This document shows positions 45,738-54,772 of a stretch of DNA of 64,000 nucleotides, one piece after another. How positions within the stretch are numbered: position 1 is the stretch's first letter; each line of letters begins with the position of its first letter. The DNA is from Draconibacterium mangrovi_A. GTDB lineage: Bacteria > Bacteroidota > Bacteroidia > Bacteroidales > Prolixibacteraceae. The stretch is taken from the NCBI RefSeq assembly GCF_037646455.1, contig NZ_JBBIXN010000004.1, positions 310,001 through 374,000 on the forward strand, given 5' to 3'. A program made the position numbers and the translations under genes. The notes beneath the pieces are model-generated. The model did not search any database. It saw only the letters and a program-made list of their open reading frames with translations, and was not told the DNA's origin.

Positions 45738-46651
45738 TTTAAAATATCTTTTAGTTGTGCTAAGTCGTTAATAATAAAATCGGGGAAGAAGCGCCGTACG
45801 CGTTCATCATCTTCCCGCAGGCGAAGTGAGCGCTCGTCGCCGGCAAACAGAACAGTTCGTAGACCCGATTTTTTTGCGGTAACAATGTCTTTTAGCATGT
45901 CGTTTCCTACAAAAATCGCTTCGTTTGGTTCGATCCCGTATTTACTTTTTAGCGTGGGAAGAAACTTCTCGAAAAGGGTAGTATCGGGTTTTGCCCTAAG
46001 TACCTGAAATGAAAATACTGTCAAATTTTCTTCAAACAAATCGATTTCCTGTTTTGTCGAAAAAGTACCGTTCAGAAAATAATTCATAATAACGGGCGTA
46101 TAAAATTGTGCATTGGAAACAATGCCCATCGGCAGGCCTTTTTCTTTTATCCAAAGTAGGATTTCTTTCATGCCCGGCATCGGATAAACCCGGTTGCTTA
46201 GGAGCTCGAAAACGATAATGGTGTCGGTCCACGATTCTGTCCCGTTCAGTTTTATTAGCCCTTTTTCTTCGGCTGCGCGGAACATCTCGGTCCACACTTT
46301 AAAAATATCGACATCGGGGTAGGGATGTCCCTGTTTTTTTAGGGCTTCATGTTGCTCTTTAATTTTAATCTGCAGCTGCTCCAGCAAAAACGAACAGGTA
46401 GATGGATGGCAATTGCCGAGATCAAAACCGCCGGCTTCCATAGCTGTTTTAATATTCTTTGACGACAAAGAAGCCTGGTCGATGTCTCCTGATGCTGAAA
46501 TCAGGAGCGTGCCGTAGATATCAAAAATCACGGCTTTTATCGGATCGGGGGAATCGGTTTTTAAGTTGGGACAGAAAGTGGTGGGCAGAGGCTCGAGCTT
46601 TTCCAGCTTATCCAACCAGCTTTTTATATCGGTTCTGAAGTTTACTTCCAT
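45734..46651 (-). CDS. HAD-superfamily phosphatase
   Basis: 305-residue HAD hydrolase. Motif I is FDIYGTLL, motif II lies in GIVSNAQFY, and motif IV is VGNDMLKDI; a helical cap lies between about 75 and 190. The Tyr in DxYGT is shared with haloacid-dehalogenase-type members, but the operon position suggests a sugar-phosphoglycerate phosphatase making glucosylglycerate or its mannosylated form. A non-HAD N-terminal extension of about 38 residues overlaps the end of the upstream GT4 gene by 44 nt, so a later start is possible but none is obvious. Confidence 0.75.
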   Translation of the reverse strand: MEVNFRTDIKSWLDKLEKLEPLPTTFCPNLKTDSPDPIKAVIFDIYGTLLISASGDIDQASLSSKNIKTAMEAGGFDLGNCHPSTCSFLLEQLQIKIKEQHEALKKQGHPYPDVDIFKVWTEMFRAAEEKGLIKLNGTESWTDTIIVFELLSNRVYPMPGMKEILLWIKEKGLPMGIVSNAQFYTPVIMNYFLNGTFSTKQEIDLFEENLTVFSFQVLRAKPDTTLFEKFLPTLKSKYGIEPNEAIFVGNDMLKDIVTAKKSGLRTVLFAGDERSLRLREDDERVRRFFPDFIINDLAQLKDILK

Positions 46652-47894
46652 ATCCTTGTAAAGAGTAGTTGCTAGTAATGATATTCTTATTTTGTTCGAT
46701 TACCTGATCGGCAACCTTTTTAAACAAAGTTTTGAGAATGGGATTTTGTTCAAAAATCTTCTGTTTTTCTATTTTTCCCGATTTCAGGTCGCAGATCACT
46801 TCCATTTGCATTTTCATGTTCAGGTCTTTGAAATCGATCTTAATACCGGGGATATTTATTTTATAATAAAGCGTCGGAAATGTAAATCCATCGTTTTTAA
46901 AATCTTTGGTGATATAATCAATATCACGGCCAACAACCGGAGTATTCAGCAACCAGGGTTCGAGGTAAACCATGCCAAATCCTTCGCGGTAACTTGTAGT
47001 GATGCAAAAATCAGTCGCACACAGTAATTGTTCAAAATCTACTTTATTGCCCGCTTCAAAGATCACATCAATTTCATGCTCATCGCAGAATTTTACCCAC
47101 TGCCGGTACATTTCTTTTTCCACCGGATTTTGTGGCGGCTGAGTAACTACAAAACTGGTAATGTGGTTGAAAAGCGCTGATAAAAGAATGAATTCACCAA
47201 TGTTTTTTCGCTGGATGACACGAACTGGATAGGTGATCAACAGCTTTTCATCGCTGATATCAAGTTCCTTACAAATCGTCTTTTTTAAGGTTTCATTATC
47301 CGGATTTTCGATGGTACCTGAAAAAGTCACCGGATTAGGCAGCCATTCAATTCGGTCAGCATCAACTCCTAACGACTGCAACCTTTCCAGATCGAATGAA
47401 TTCAGCACGCCAAACTGATAATTTGGTAAGTCGGGATACAGTACCTCAGTTAAATCGTGTGAGAAATTATTGCCGATAATATCTTCCAGAAATGTATAAT
47501 TACTGGGGCGGTCTTCGGCAAAATCGTGTGCGTGGTTAAATACCCGGACTCCTTCTTTGGCAAGTTGGTACACGGCAAAGGTCACCACCGGGTTTTTTCC
47601 CAGGTTCAGGTTATGAAAATGCAAAACTGTATCCTTTGTCAGATGCACCCTGATTTTTTCCTGAACTCGGTCGAGCAGTTCCTGTGCTTCGTCGTCTGTG
47701 TAATGTTTGCGTTCCAGGTAATTTAGCTCCTCAATAATGACCAGTTCGGCTCCCCGCGAAGTAATGCTTTCCGGATAGGGGCAGACGCCAACCAGCACTT
47801 TTACCGGTATATTTTTAAGGCTGTCGATCTGCGATTCGATGATCCGTGTTACTCCACCGGGATTAAGATGACTGTGGGCAATTAGTATTTGCAT
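46608..47894 (-). CDS. GT4 glycosyltransferase of the glucosylglycerate cluster (upstream copy)
   Basis: 428-residue GT-B enzyme opening the five-gene unit. It starts MQILIAHSHLNPGGVTRII, with the Gly-Gly-Val acceptor loop of GT4, and has YREGFGMVYLE as its E-x7-E motif. Different from the other GT4 in the cluster in both length and sequence, so it is not a recent duplicate. Donor and acceptor unknown; chain extension of a glycosylglycerate or of its phosphate is inferred. The ATG at 47894 was preferred; the frame open to 47921 adds residues outside the fold. Confidence 0.76.
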   Translation of the reverse strand: MQILIAHSHLNPGGVTRIIESQIDSLKNIPVKVLVGVCPYPESITSRGAELVIIEELNYLERKHYTDDEAQELLDRVQEKIRVHLTKDTVLHFHNLNLGKNPVVTFAVYQLAKEGVRVFNHAHDFAEDRPSNYTFLEDIIGNNFSHDLTEVLYPDLPNYQFGVLNSFDLERLQSLGVDADRIEWLPNPVTFSGTIENPDNETLKKTICKELDISDEKLLITYPVRVIQRKNIGEFILLSALFNHITSFVVTQPPQNPVEKEMYRQWVKFCDEHEIDVIFEAGNKVDFEQLLCATDFCITTSYREGFGMVYLEPWLLNTPVVGRDIDYITKDFKNDGFTFPTLYYKINIPGIKIDFKDLNMKMQMEVICDLKSGKIEKQKIFEQNPILKTLFKKVADQVIEQNKNIITSNYSLQGYGSKLQNRYKKLVG

Positions 47895-48040
47895 ATTTTT
47901 AGTTTGGTTTAAAATTAGCAAATCATTGCTAAAACAATCCGAACATTCAATTTTTAGATAAAGTTTAACTAAAAACTAATTTCAATGCAAAAAGTATTGT
48001 TTTGAATAGGAAAATCAACTCTCCAAAGATCACATCCTTA

Positions 48041-48247
48041 TTATTCTTCAGAATATTCCAGAATATCACCCGGCTGGCAATCCAGCGCTTCGCAAATGGC
48101 TTCGAGCGTGCTAAACCGAACGGCTTTGGCTTTGCCTGTTTTTAGTATTGAAAGGTTGGCCAGTGTGATGTTAACTTTCTCAGATAGTTCGTTTAAAGAC
48201 ATCTTCCGTCGGGCCATCATTACATCGAGATTTACAATTATAGGCAT
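48041..48247 (-). CDS. XRE-family HTH regulator (YozG-like)
   Basis: 68-residue single-domain Cro/CI-type regulator. NLDVMMARRKMSLNELSEKVNIT and LSILKTGKAKAVRFSTLEAICEALDCQPGDILEY cover the helix-turn-helix. Such short XRE proteins repeatedly pair with DUF2975 membrane proteins. Here the DUF2975 gene ends 3 bp upstream, so the two form one unit; the partner may modulate the regulator from the membrane. Confidence 0.9.
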   Translation of the reverse strand: MPIIVNLDVMMARRKMSLNELSEKVNITLANLSILKTGKAKAVRFSTLEAICEALDCQPGDILEYSEE

Positions 48248-48250
48248 GGC

Positions 48251-48787
48251 TTACACTGTTAATTCGTTTTCGGATTGTAATTCAATACCTCGCCTGAAAA
48301 TCTGGTAAATAATAAAAACCAGACAGGCCATAAACAAAAATTGTCCGTGTTCCCATGAATTATTCAGGTTACCGGCCTTATCACCCAACCAGGCTATAAA
48401 TCCACCGGCGGTGACTGCAAGTATCCAGATGGCGAATAAGGAGTAACTAATCTTTGCCAGTTTATAGGCAACTATTGGTGTAAAAGGATTTGATATTTTT
48501 ATTTTATTAATGAGTTTAACCACCATCCACCATACGACTGCCTTTAAGATGGACATGATAAACTGAGTAGTCATCAGAACGGAATATAGTGTGAAATTTT
48601 CCTGTCTTAACTGAAAGAGGTTGAGCCCTTCGTGAATATTTTTTGCGCTCTCCGGATTCCATAAACTTGAAAAATAGGAAAACATTAAAACTCCTGCTTT
48701 TACAGCAAAACTGAAAAAGGCTATCCATGCTATAACTTTCATAAAGATGAGCACATGCTCTGTTTGGGTTTTTCCTTTATTTTTCAT
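48251..48787 (-). CDS. DUF2975 membrane protein
   Basis: 178-residue protein with four hydrophobic helices (about 18-38, 66-86, 108-128, 150-170), typical of DUF2975. The ATG at 48787 was chosen over the frame open to 48862 because the upstream part is AT-rich and hydrophobic without family resemblance. Function unknown; its partner is the XRE regulator 3 bp downstream. Confidence 0.82.
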   Translation of the reverse strand: MKNKGKTQTEHVLIFMKVIAWIAFFSFAVKAGVLMFSYFSSLWNPESAKNIHEGLNLFQLRQENFTLYSVLMTTQFIMSILKAVVWWMVVKLINKIKISNPFTPIVAYKLAKISYSLFAIWILAVTAGGFIAWLGDKAGNLNNSWEHGQFLFMACLVFIIYQIFRRGIELQSENELTV

Positions 48788-48995
48788 GGTAGTAATTATT
48801 AATTGTTGATACAAAGAAATAGAATAATTATTGAAAAACAATAAATATATAATAAAAAACAATAAATAATTGTTTTAAAACATGAAATATTGATTTGTTT
48901 TGATGTGAGAAAGTAAATGCCAGGGGCATTACTTCGCTGTCAATACCTTCTGATTTCAGACAAATTTATCTTTACTTTGCACCAAACTTTTATAA

Positions 48996-50291
48996 ATGAG
49001 CAAGAAGAGGGTAAATGTAGTGACGATGGGCTGTTCGAAAAACCTGGTTGATTCCGAGGTTTTACTGAGCCAGCTGGAGAAGGGAAAGTTTGAAGTGATG
49101 CACGATTCGAATGAAACCGATTTTGATGCGGTATTTATCAATACCTGTGGTTTTATTCACGATGCCAAGCAGGAATCAATAGATATGATCCTGGATTATG
49201 CCGAGGCCAAAAAACGCGGACAGATAGACAAATTGTATGTAATGGGCTGTTTGTCGGAAAGGTATCAGCACGAACTCGAGGATGAACTGCCGGAGGTGGA
49301 TCGTTACTTTGGTAAATTCGATATGAAGGCGATGGTAGAAGAGTTGAAAGTGGCTTACCATCCCGAATACATTTACGAGCGAAAGATTACCACTCCTTCG
49401 CATTTTGCCTACCTGAAAATCTCGGAAGGCTGCAACCGTTCGTGTTCATTTTGCGCCATTCCTAAAATGACGGGACGCCATAAATCACGTACTATCGAAA
49501 GTCTGGTGATGGAAGCCCGCTACCTGGCTAAAAAGGGAGTGAAAGAATTGCTGCTTATTGCTCAGGATCTGTCGTATTATGGCATTGATATTTATGGGAA
49601 AAACCGATTGGCCGAGTTGATCGAAAAGGTTTCGGAAGTCGACGGAATAGAATGGATCAGGCTGCACTATTTGTATCCTACCAAATTCCCTATGGACATA
49701 TTGCCTGTGATGCGCGAAAATCCGAAAGTGTGCAACTACCTCGACATGCCACTGCAACACATTGCTAATCCGGTTTTAAAAAATATGTTGCGTCATGTTA
49801 CCCGTGAAGAAACGGAGGCACTGCTGACCAAAATCCGTGAGGAAGTTCCCTGTGTTGTAATTCGGACCACAATGTTGGTAGGTTTTCCGGGCGAAACTGA
49901 GGAAGATTTTGAAGAACTGAAAGCTTTTATTGAGGAGCAGAAGTTTGGCCGATTGGGTGTTTTCCCCTACTCTGAAGAAGACGGAACTTATGCGGCTCAA
50001 AAATATAAAGACCGCCTTGATCAGGAAACCAAACAGGAGCGTGCCGACGAGATCATGGAAATTCAGCAGTACATTTCGGCCGAACTCAATCAGCAAAAAA
50101 TAGGGAAGGAGTTTAAGGTGATCATTGATCGTGAAGAAGGCGATTTTTTTGTGGGGCGTACTGAATTTGATTCACCTGAAGTGGATGGTGAAGTACTGAT
50201 CGCAAAAACAAGGAAACTCGACAAAGGCGAGCTGGTTATGGTGAAAGTTACCGGCGCCGAGGATTATGATCTTTATGGAGATTTGCTTTAA
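48996..50291 (+). CDS. rimO: Ribosomal protein S12 methylthiotransferase
   Basis: 431-residue radical-SAM enzyme that adds a methylthio group to the Asp of ribosomal protein S12 (beta-methylthio-Asp). The N-terminal UPF0004 domain provides Cys residues for one 4Fe-4S cluster (C13 in MGCSKN, NTCGF, MGCLSER). The radical-SAM motif is CNRSCSFC. The QDLSYYGIDIYG segment separates RimO from MiaB. A C-terminal TRAM domain begins about residue 370. A promoter-like TTACTTTG lies about 20 bp upstream. Confidence 0.95.
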   Translation: MSKKRVNVVTMGCSKNLVDSEVLLSQLEKGKFEVMHDSNETDFDAVFINTCGFIHDAKQESIDMILDYAEAKKRGQIDKLYVMGCLSERYQHELEDELPEVDRYFGKFDMKAMVEELKVAYHPEYIYERKITTPSHFAYLKISEGCNRSCSFCAIPKMTGRHKSRTIESLVMEARYLAKKGVKELLLIAQDLSYYGIDIYGKNRLAELIEKVSEVDGIEWIRLHYLYPTKFPMDILPVMRENPKVCNYLDMPLQHIANPVLKNMLRHVTREETEALLTKIREEVPCVVIRTTMLVGFPGETEEDFEELKAFIEEQKFGRLGVFPYSEEDGTYAAQKYKDRLDQETKQERADEIMEIQQYISAELNQQKIGKEFKVIIDREEGDFFVGRTEFDSPEVDGEVLIAKTRKLDKGELVMVKVTGAEDYDLYGDLL

Positions 50292-50300
50292 GTATTGAAT

Positions 50301-50340
50301 CACCTGGTGACTCTGAGTTTCGTCTGAGAGTCGCAAGGTG
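50301..50340. other. Hairpin between convergent rimO and SDR genes
   Basis: Outer arms CACCT/AGGTG (50301-50305, 50336-50340) and inner arms GACTCT/AGAGTC (50309-50314, 50327-50332) form an interrupted stem. It has no T tract, so it may be a repeat element or a weak terminator. Confidence 0.45.
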
Positions 50341-50366
50341 AATATTATACCGTTTGAAGCTTACTA

Positions 50367-50969
50367 CTAATAAATCCGAATTATTTCTCCCGTGCGCAAT
50401 CCTTCAACACTTCTGACGTATGCCGCAGCTACTTTGTCCATCGGTACAGGAATATGTCCCGGGAAAGCATCGCCAAGTCGTTCTGCCGAATCTTCAACCA
50501 GTCCCGGAGAAACAACATTAAGTCTGAATTCATTGATATGCTCCTGCGAAACGGCCTTTACAAAACCGTGAATGGCGCCATTTGCCATGGCCGAGTTGGT
50601 GGCTCCTTTAACCGGATCGTCGGCCAAAATACCCGTTGTGAGCGTGATTGACCCACCTTTGTTTAAATAGTTTCTGCCAATTCGTACAAGGTTGACCTGT
50701 CCCATTAATTTTCCTTTCAATCCAACGTAAAAGTCCTCTTCAGACAGTTCTGCAAACGGTCCCCATTTGGTGGCTCCGGCACAGTTTACTATTGCATCGA
50801 GCTTCCCAATTTCCTCGAACATCTTTTTTATCGATTCGGAACTTTCCATATCCATCCTGACATCGCCACCATTTCTGCCGGCCGTTATAACTTCGTGTTT
50901 TTTGCTCAATCGGGCAGCGACAGTTTTGCCAATTGTTCCGCTGTTTCCTCCAACTACCAGAATTCTCAT
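50367..50969 (-). CDS. SDR-fold protein lacking the canonical Tyr-Lys pair
   Basis: 200-residue Rossmann-fold protein with the cofactor motif GGNSGTIG at the N-terminus, NCAGATKWGPF in the middle and NVVSPG after the active site. Where classical short-chain dehydrogenases have YxxxK, this protein reads ANGAIHGFVKA, so Tyr and Lys are replaced by Asn and His. A small SDR subgroup shares this NGA pattern. It may be a non-classical reductase or a binding protein. Monocistronic, divergent from guaC. Confidence 0.82.
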   Translation of the reverse strand: MRILVVGGNSGTIGKTVAARLSKKHEVITAGRNGGDVRMDMESSESIKKMFEEIGKLDAIVNCAGATKWGPFAELSEEDFYVGLKGKLMGQVNLVRIGRNYLNKGGSITLTTGILADDPVKGATNSAMANGAIHGFVKAVSQEHINEFRLNVVSPGLVEDSAERLGDAFPGHIPVPMDKVAAAYVRSVEGLRTGEIIRIY

Positions 50970-51143
50970 ACTAACAATTTCTTATTGTTCAACTTTCTTT
51001 TTACTTCGTATTTACTGCAAAATAAAAGGATTTTATTCGCTATTTGTTCAAATTAGCGAGAAGCAGCTTTGACTTAAAGATTGCTTGATAAAAGTCCGAA
51101 AGATTGTACATTTAAGGCTGGAAAAAATTAAAGCATATACGAA

Positions 51144-52184
51144 ATGAGAATAGAATACGATGTAAAGCTGGGATTTAAAGATGTGATGTTCAGACCGAAA
51201 CGATCGACTTTAAAAAGCCGGTCGATGGTGAGTATGGAGCGTACTTTTACCTTTATGCACACTGGTAAAACTTGGACCGGTATTCCGGTTATGGCAGCGA
51301 ATATGGATACCGTCGGAACATTTGAAATGGCACTGGCGCTTCAGAAACACCAACTGTTTACAGCCATTCACAAGCATTATTCATTGGAACAATGGGAGGG
51401 ATTTTTGCAAAATGCACCGGAAGAAATCGTTGACAGCATTGCCGTGAGCACGGGAACGGGTGAGAACGATTCGAAAAAGGTGGATGAACTTTTTAAGCGA
51501 CATCCTCAGTTAAAATTTTTATGCATTGATGTGGCCAATGGTTATTCCGAGCATTTTGTGCATTATGTAAATGCTACACGCGAACGCCATCCCGAGATTG
51601 TGATTATGGCCGGTAATGTGGTCACCGGAGAAATGGTGGAGGAATTGTTGCTGGCCGGTGCCGACATTGTGAAGGTGGGTATCGGGCCCGGCTCGGTGTG
51701 TACTACACGTATTAAAACGGGCGTTGGTTATCCGCAGTTATCGGCTGTTGTAGAATGTGCCGATGCAGCTCACGGATTGGGTGGCCAGATTATAAGTGAT
51801 GGCGGTTGCACTACTCCCGGCGATGTTTCTAAAGCATTTGGCGGCGGTGCCGATTTTGTAATGCTCGGCGGAATGTTTGCAGGCCATAACGAAAGCGGAG
51901 GCGAACTGATTGATAAGAACGGGAAAAAATACCGGGAATTTTACGGAATGAGCTCTGCAACGGCAATGGATAAGCACGTTGGTGGAGTGGCCAATTACCG
52001 GGCCAGCGAAGGAAAAACAGTTCGGGTGCCTTATCGTGGTCCGGTTGATGAAACCGTGCTTGATATACTTGGCGGTGTGAGAAGTACATGTACTTATGTT
52101 GGGGCCTCGAAGCTTAAAGAACTTACCAAACGCACCACTTTTATTCGGGTGGAAGAACAGGAAAATCAGGTATACAACGACTAG
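51144..52184 (+). CDS. guaC: GMP reductase
   Basis: 346-residue IMPDH/GMPR-family TIM barrel. It converts GMP to IMP with NADPH and releases ammonia. The catalytic Cys is C186 in GPGSVCTTR, the same number as in E. coli GuaC, and the length is within one residue of that enzyme. No CBS domains are inserted, which separates it from IMP dehydrogenase. Phosphate-binding segments SDGGCTTPGDV and MLGGMFAG are present. Confidence 0.93.
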   Translation: MRIEYDVKLGFKDVMFRPKRSTLKSRSMVSMERTFTFMHTGKTWTGIPVMAANMDTVGTFEMALALQKHQLFTAIHKHYSLEQWEGFLQNAPEEIVDSIAVSTGTGENDSKKVDELFKRHPQLKFLCIDVANGYSEHFVHYVNATRERHPEIVIMAGNVVTGEMVEELLLAGADIVKVGIGPGSVCTTRIKTGVGYPQLSAVVECADAAHGLGGQIISDGGCTTPGDVSKAFGGGADFVMLGGMFAGHNESGGELIDKNGKKYREFYGMSSATAMDKHVGGVANYRASEGKTVRVPYRGPVDETVLDILGGVRSTCTYVGASKLKELTKRTTFIRVEEQENQVYND

Positions 52185-52716
52185 TGTTGTGTCAAACGTA
52201 CTTCGCCTGGTCGTCATGCTGAATTTATTTCAGCATCTTCCTTTTTATAAAAGATTCCGAAATTCCCCGATAGCTATAAGGAAGCGCCAGCGGTGGAGAA
52301 TTGCATCATATCCCGAGTGTAATCGGGACGCGCCATCGGTGGAGATCTTGTTTTAAACCTTGAAGGTCAGAGAAACACTTCAAGGTTGCGCTTGCGGAGG
52401 CCGGTGCATAATCCGAATTTTTCATAGCCCTGAAGGGGCCAAAGCTTAATAGCCCGGGGCAAGGCCCCGGGTAAAGAATTAACACGTAAATCGGCGCAAA
52501 TTGCGGCTCCGATCAGCATCGGAAGGTATTTTGCGCCGAAACCAACAGACCTAATCATTAATTTGCCACCTTGTTTTATCGACATTATTGATTTTTTCAA
52601 TTCAGCATTTAAAGCTGATACACGGATCACAGCCCGATAGTAATCGGGACGGAATAACGAAGCTACATTTCAGATATGATACGACACTAATTTGTTATAT
52701 TTCAGTTATATTTGGT
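52185..52716. other. 532-bp intergenic region rich in palindromic elements
   Basis: Contains repeat copy 2 (52212-52238), then TCCCGA...TCGGGA-type hairpins, a GC-rich perfect stem CCCGGGGC/GCCCCGGG (52453-52460, 52464-52471) and CCGAT/ATCGG near 52509-52522. A weak frame on the minus strand starts with GTG and lacks any conserved motif. I see no gene. Confidence 0.5.
52212..52238 (+). repeat. Dispersed 27-nt palindromic repeat, copy 2
   Basis: Identical to 1994-2020 in sequence and orientation, again in an intergenic region just after a plus-strand gene (guaC). Confidence 0.8.
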
Positions 52717-52750
52717 ACCGCCCGGTTTAAACCGGGCGGTTTTTTGTTTG
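52717..52750 (+). terminator. Strong rho-independent terminator
   Basis: Perfect 24-nt palindrome (arms ACCGCCCGGTTT and its complement) followed by TTTTTGTTTG on the plus strand. It closes any transcript arriving from guaC or from the repeat region, 42 bp before the CocE gene start. Confidence 0.9.
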
Positions 52751-52791
52751 TTTAAACTGTGCTGTTTAAAATTTTAATTATTACATCTTTT

Positions 52792-54690
52792 ATGAAAAAA
52801 CTGAAATTCTTTGTCGCCGTGGCGGCGCTGTTTATGGCGTTTAACAGTTTCGCCCAAAAAGCTGATTCCCTGTATGTTGTCTCGAATTACGATAAGTCGG
52901 AATATTTTATTGAAATGCGTGACGGAGTTAAATTGTACACCATCGTATACACGCCAAAAGATGCTTCGAAAAGCTATCCGATGCTGATGAACCGCACCTG
53001 TTACAACGTGCAGGGTTTTAATGATTTTAAGCTCCGAACACCTAATCCTTATCTGATCGAGGCCGGTTATATTCTGGTTTATCAGGATGTTCGCGGACGT
53101 TACATGTCGGAGGGAACTTTTGATAACATGCGGCCAAATATTTCGGGTAATAACCCAAAGAACAAAAAAGATATCGATGAAAGTTCGGATACTTATGACA
53201 CGGTTGATTGGTTGGTTAAAAACATCAAAAACAATAACGGCAGGGTAGGGATATATGGCATTTCCTATCCCGGATTTTACAGCGCAGCATCTTTGCCAGA
53301 TGCTCATCCGGCGCTAAAAGCGGTTTCTCCGCAGGCTCCGATTGCCGATTTCTTTTTCGACGATTTTCATCACCACGGAGCTTTTCTGCAGAGTTATCTG
53401 CCGGCTTTTGCAGTCTTTGGCTATCAGAAAGATTCGCTGACAAAAAGGACATGGTTTGGTGAAGAGATGATGCGTTTCTTCGGTCAACGCGTCGTTGATG
53501 GCTATGACTTTAACCTGGAATTGGGACCGCTGAAAAATGCCACCGATAAATACCATTACGATAACTTTTTCTGGCAGCAAGTGGTCGAACATCCCAATTA
53601 CGATGAATTCTGGCAAAAGCGTAATCTGCTGCCTCATTTAAAAGATATTAAACCTGCGGTAATGGTTGTTGGCGGTTGGTACGATGCCGAAGATCTTTAC
53701 GGTCCGCTGAGTATTCATAAAACCATTGAACACAACGATCCGTCGGCGAAAAGTACCATTGTTATGGGACCGTGGACACACGGTGGCTGGGCGCGCGAAC
53801 GCGGGAAGCAAACGGTGAATCACATTTACTTCGGCGACAGCATCTCAACGTTCTTTCAGAAAAATATGGAGAAAGTATTTTTCGATTATTATTTGAAAGA
53901 TGAAGGGGAAATGAACCTGCCGGAAGCTTATGTTTTTGATACCGGCCTCAAACAGTGGGAAAAATACGACGAATGGCCTCCCAAAAATGTAAAACCCATT
54001 ACGTTTACTTTTCGCGAGGATGGAAAATTACTGATGGATCAGCCGGTTGATCCGGATGTTTCATTCGACTACATCAGTGATCCTGCAAAGCCGGTTCCTT
54101 ACCGCTCCACTACCGAGGGATTAACTTTTACTCCGCGAAATTTTATCACCGACGATCAGCGTCAGGCTTCGCGCCGCCCTGATGTACTGACCTTTAAAAC
54201 CGATACGCTTGATAAGGATGTGACTATCGCCGGAGAAATTCTTGCCGACCTTGTGGTTTCGATGACCGGGACAGATGCCGATTTTATTGTAAAACTGATC
54301 GATGTTTACCCCAATGATCATGAAGATTATGAACACAATCCGGAAAACATCAGAATGGGCGGTTACCAGCAGTTGGTGCGTCACGAGGTTTTCCGTGGTC
54401 GGTTCAGAAACAGTTACGAACATCCCGAGCCCTTTGAACCGGGTGTTCCAAGCCATGTTACCGTGCCGTTGCAGGACATTCTGCACACTTTCAAACAAGG
54501 ACATCGCATTATGATCCAGATCCACAGTACCTGGTTTCCGTATATCGACCGGAATCCACAGAAATATGTCGACAATATTTACAAGGCTGACGAAGAAGAT
54601 TTTATCAAATCAACCATTCGTGTGTACGGAAGTTCAACAGTGCAGGCGGGAGGTGATCTGCCGTTTGTAACATTGCCGGCTTTGAACTAA
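52792..54690 (+). CDS. CocE/NonD family hydrolase (X-Pro dipeptidyl-peptidase S15 type)
   Basis: Secreted 632-residue alpha/beta-hydrolase with a Sec signal ending about residue 21 (FNSFAQ). The nucleophile is S158 in GIYGISYPG; the catalytic Asp lies near WYDAEDLYGP and the His in PWTHGGW. A C-terminal jelly-roll domain (about 420-632) is standard for the family. Members hydrolyse cocaine esters, glutaryl-7-ACA or X-Pro peptides; the substrate here is unknown. The ATG at 52792 begins the signal peptide; the frame open from 52759 is an artefact. Confidence 0.88.
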   Translation: MKKLKFFVAVAALFMAFNSFAQKADSLYVVSNYDKSEYFIEMRDGVKLYTIVYTPKDASKSYPMLMNRTCYNVQGFNDFKLRTPNPYLIEAGYILVYQDVRGRYMSEGTFDNMRPNISGNNPKNKKDIDESSDTYDTVDWLVKNIKNNNGRVGIYGISYPGFYSAASLPDAHPALKAVSPQAPIADFFFDDFHHHGAFLQSYLPAFAVFGYQKDSLTKRTWFGEEMMRFFGQRVVDGYDFNLELGPLKNATDKYHYDNFFWQQVVEHPNYDEFWQKRNLLPHLKDIKPAVMVVGGWYDAEDLYGPLSIHKTIEHNDPSAKSTIVMGPWTHGGWARERGKQTVNHIYFGDSISTFFQKNMEKVFFDYYLKDEGEMNLPEAYVFDTGLKQWEKYDEWPPKNVKPITFTFREDGKLLMDQPVDPDVSFDYISDPAKPVPYRSTTEGLTFTPRNFITDDQRQASRRPDVLTFKTDTLDKDVTIAGEILADLVVSMTGTDADFIVKLIDVYPNDHEDYEHNPENIRMGGYQQLVRHEVFRGRFRNSYEHPEPFEPGVPSHVTVPLQDILHTFKQGHRIMIQIHSTWFPYIDRNPQKYVDNIYKADEEDFIKSTIRVYGSSTVQAGGDLPFVTLPALN

Positions 54691-54708
54691 GGTGAATTAG
54701 TGGCACAC

Positions 54709-54755
54709 AAAAAAAAGGATTTCAGCCGTCACATGACTTCTGAAATCCTTTTTTT
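54709..54755. terminator. Bidirectional terminator between CocE and oadB
   Basis: Eight A residues, stem AAGGATTTCAG with CTGAAATCCTT, then seven T residues. It can end both convergent transcripts. Confidence 0.92.
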
Positions 54756-54772
54756 AATATAGCCAATGTAAC

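Noticed and set aside
52367..52630. 87-residue minus-strand open frame
   Set aside because: It starts with GTG, overlaps several palindromic repeats and has no recognisable domain.
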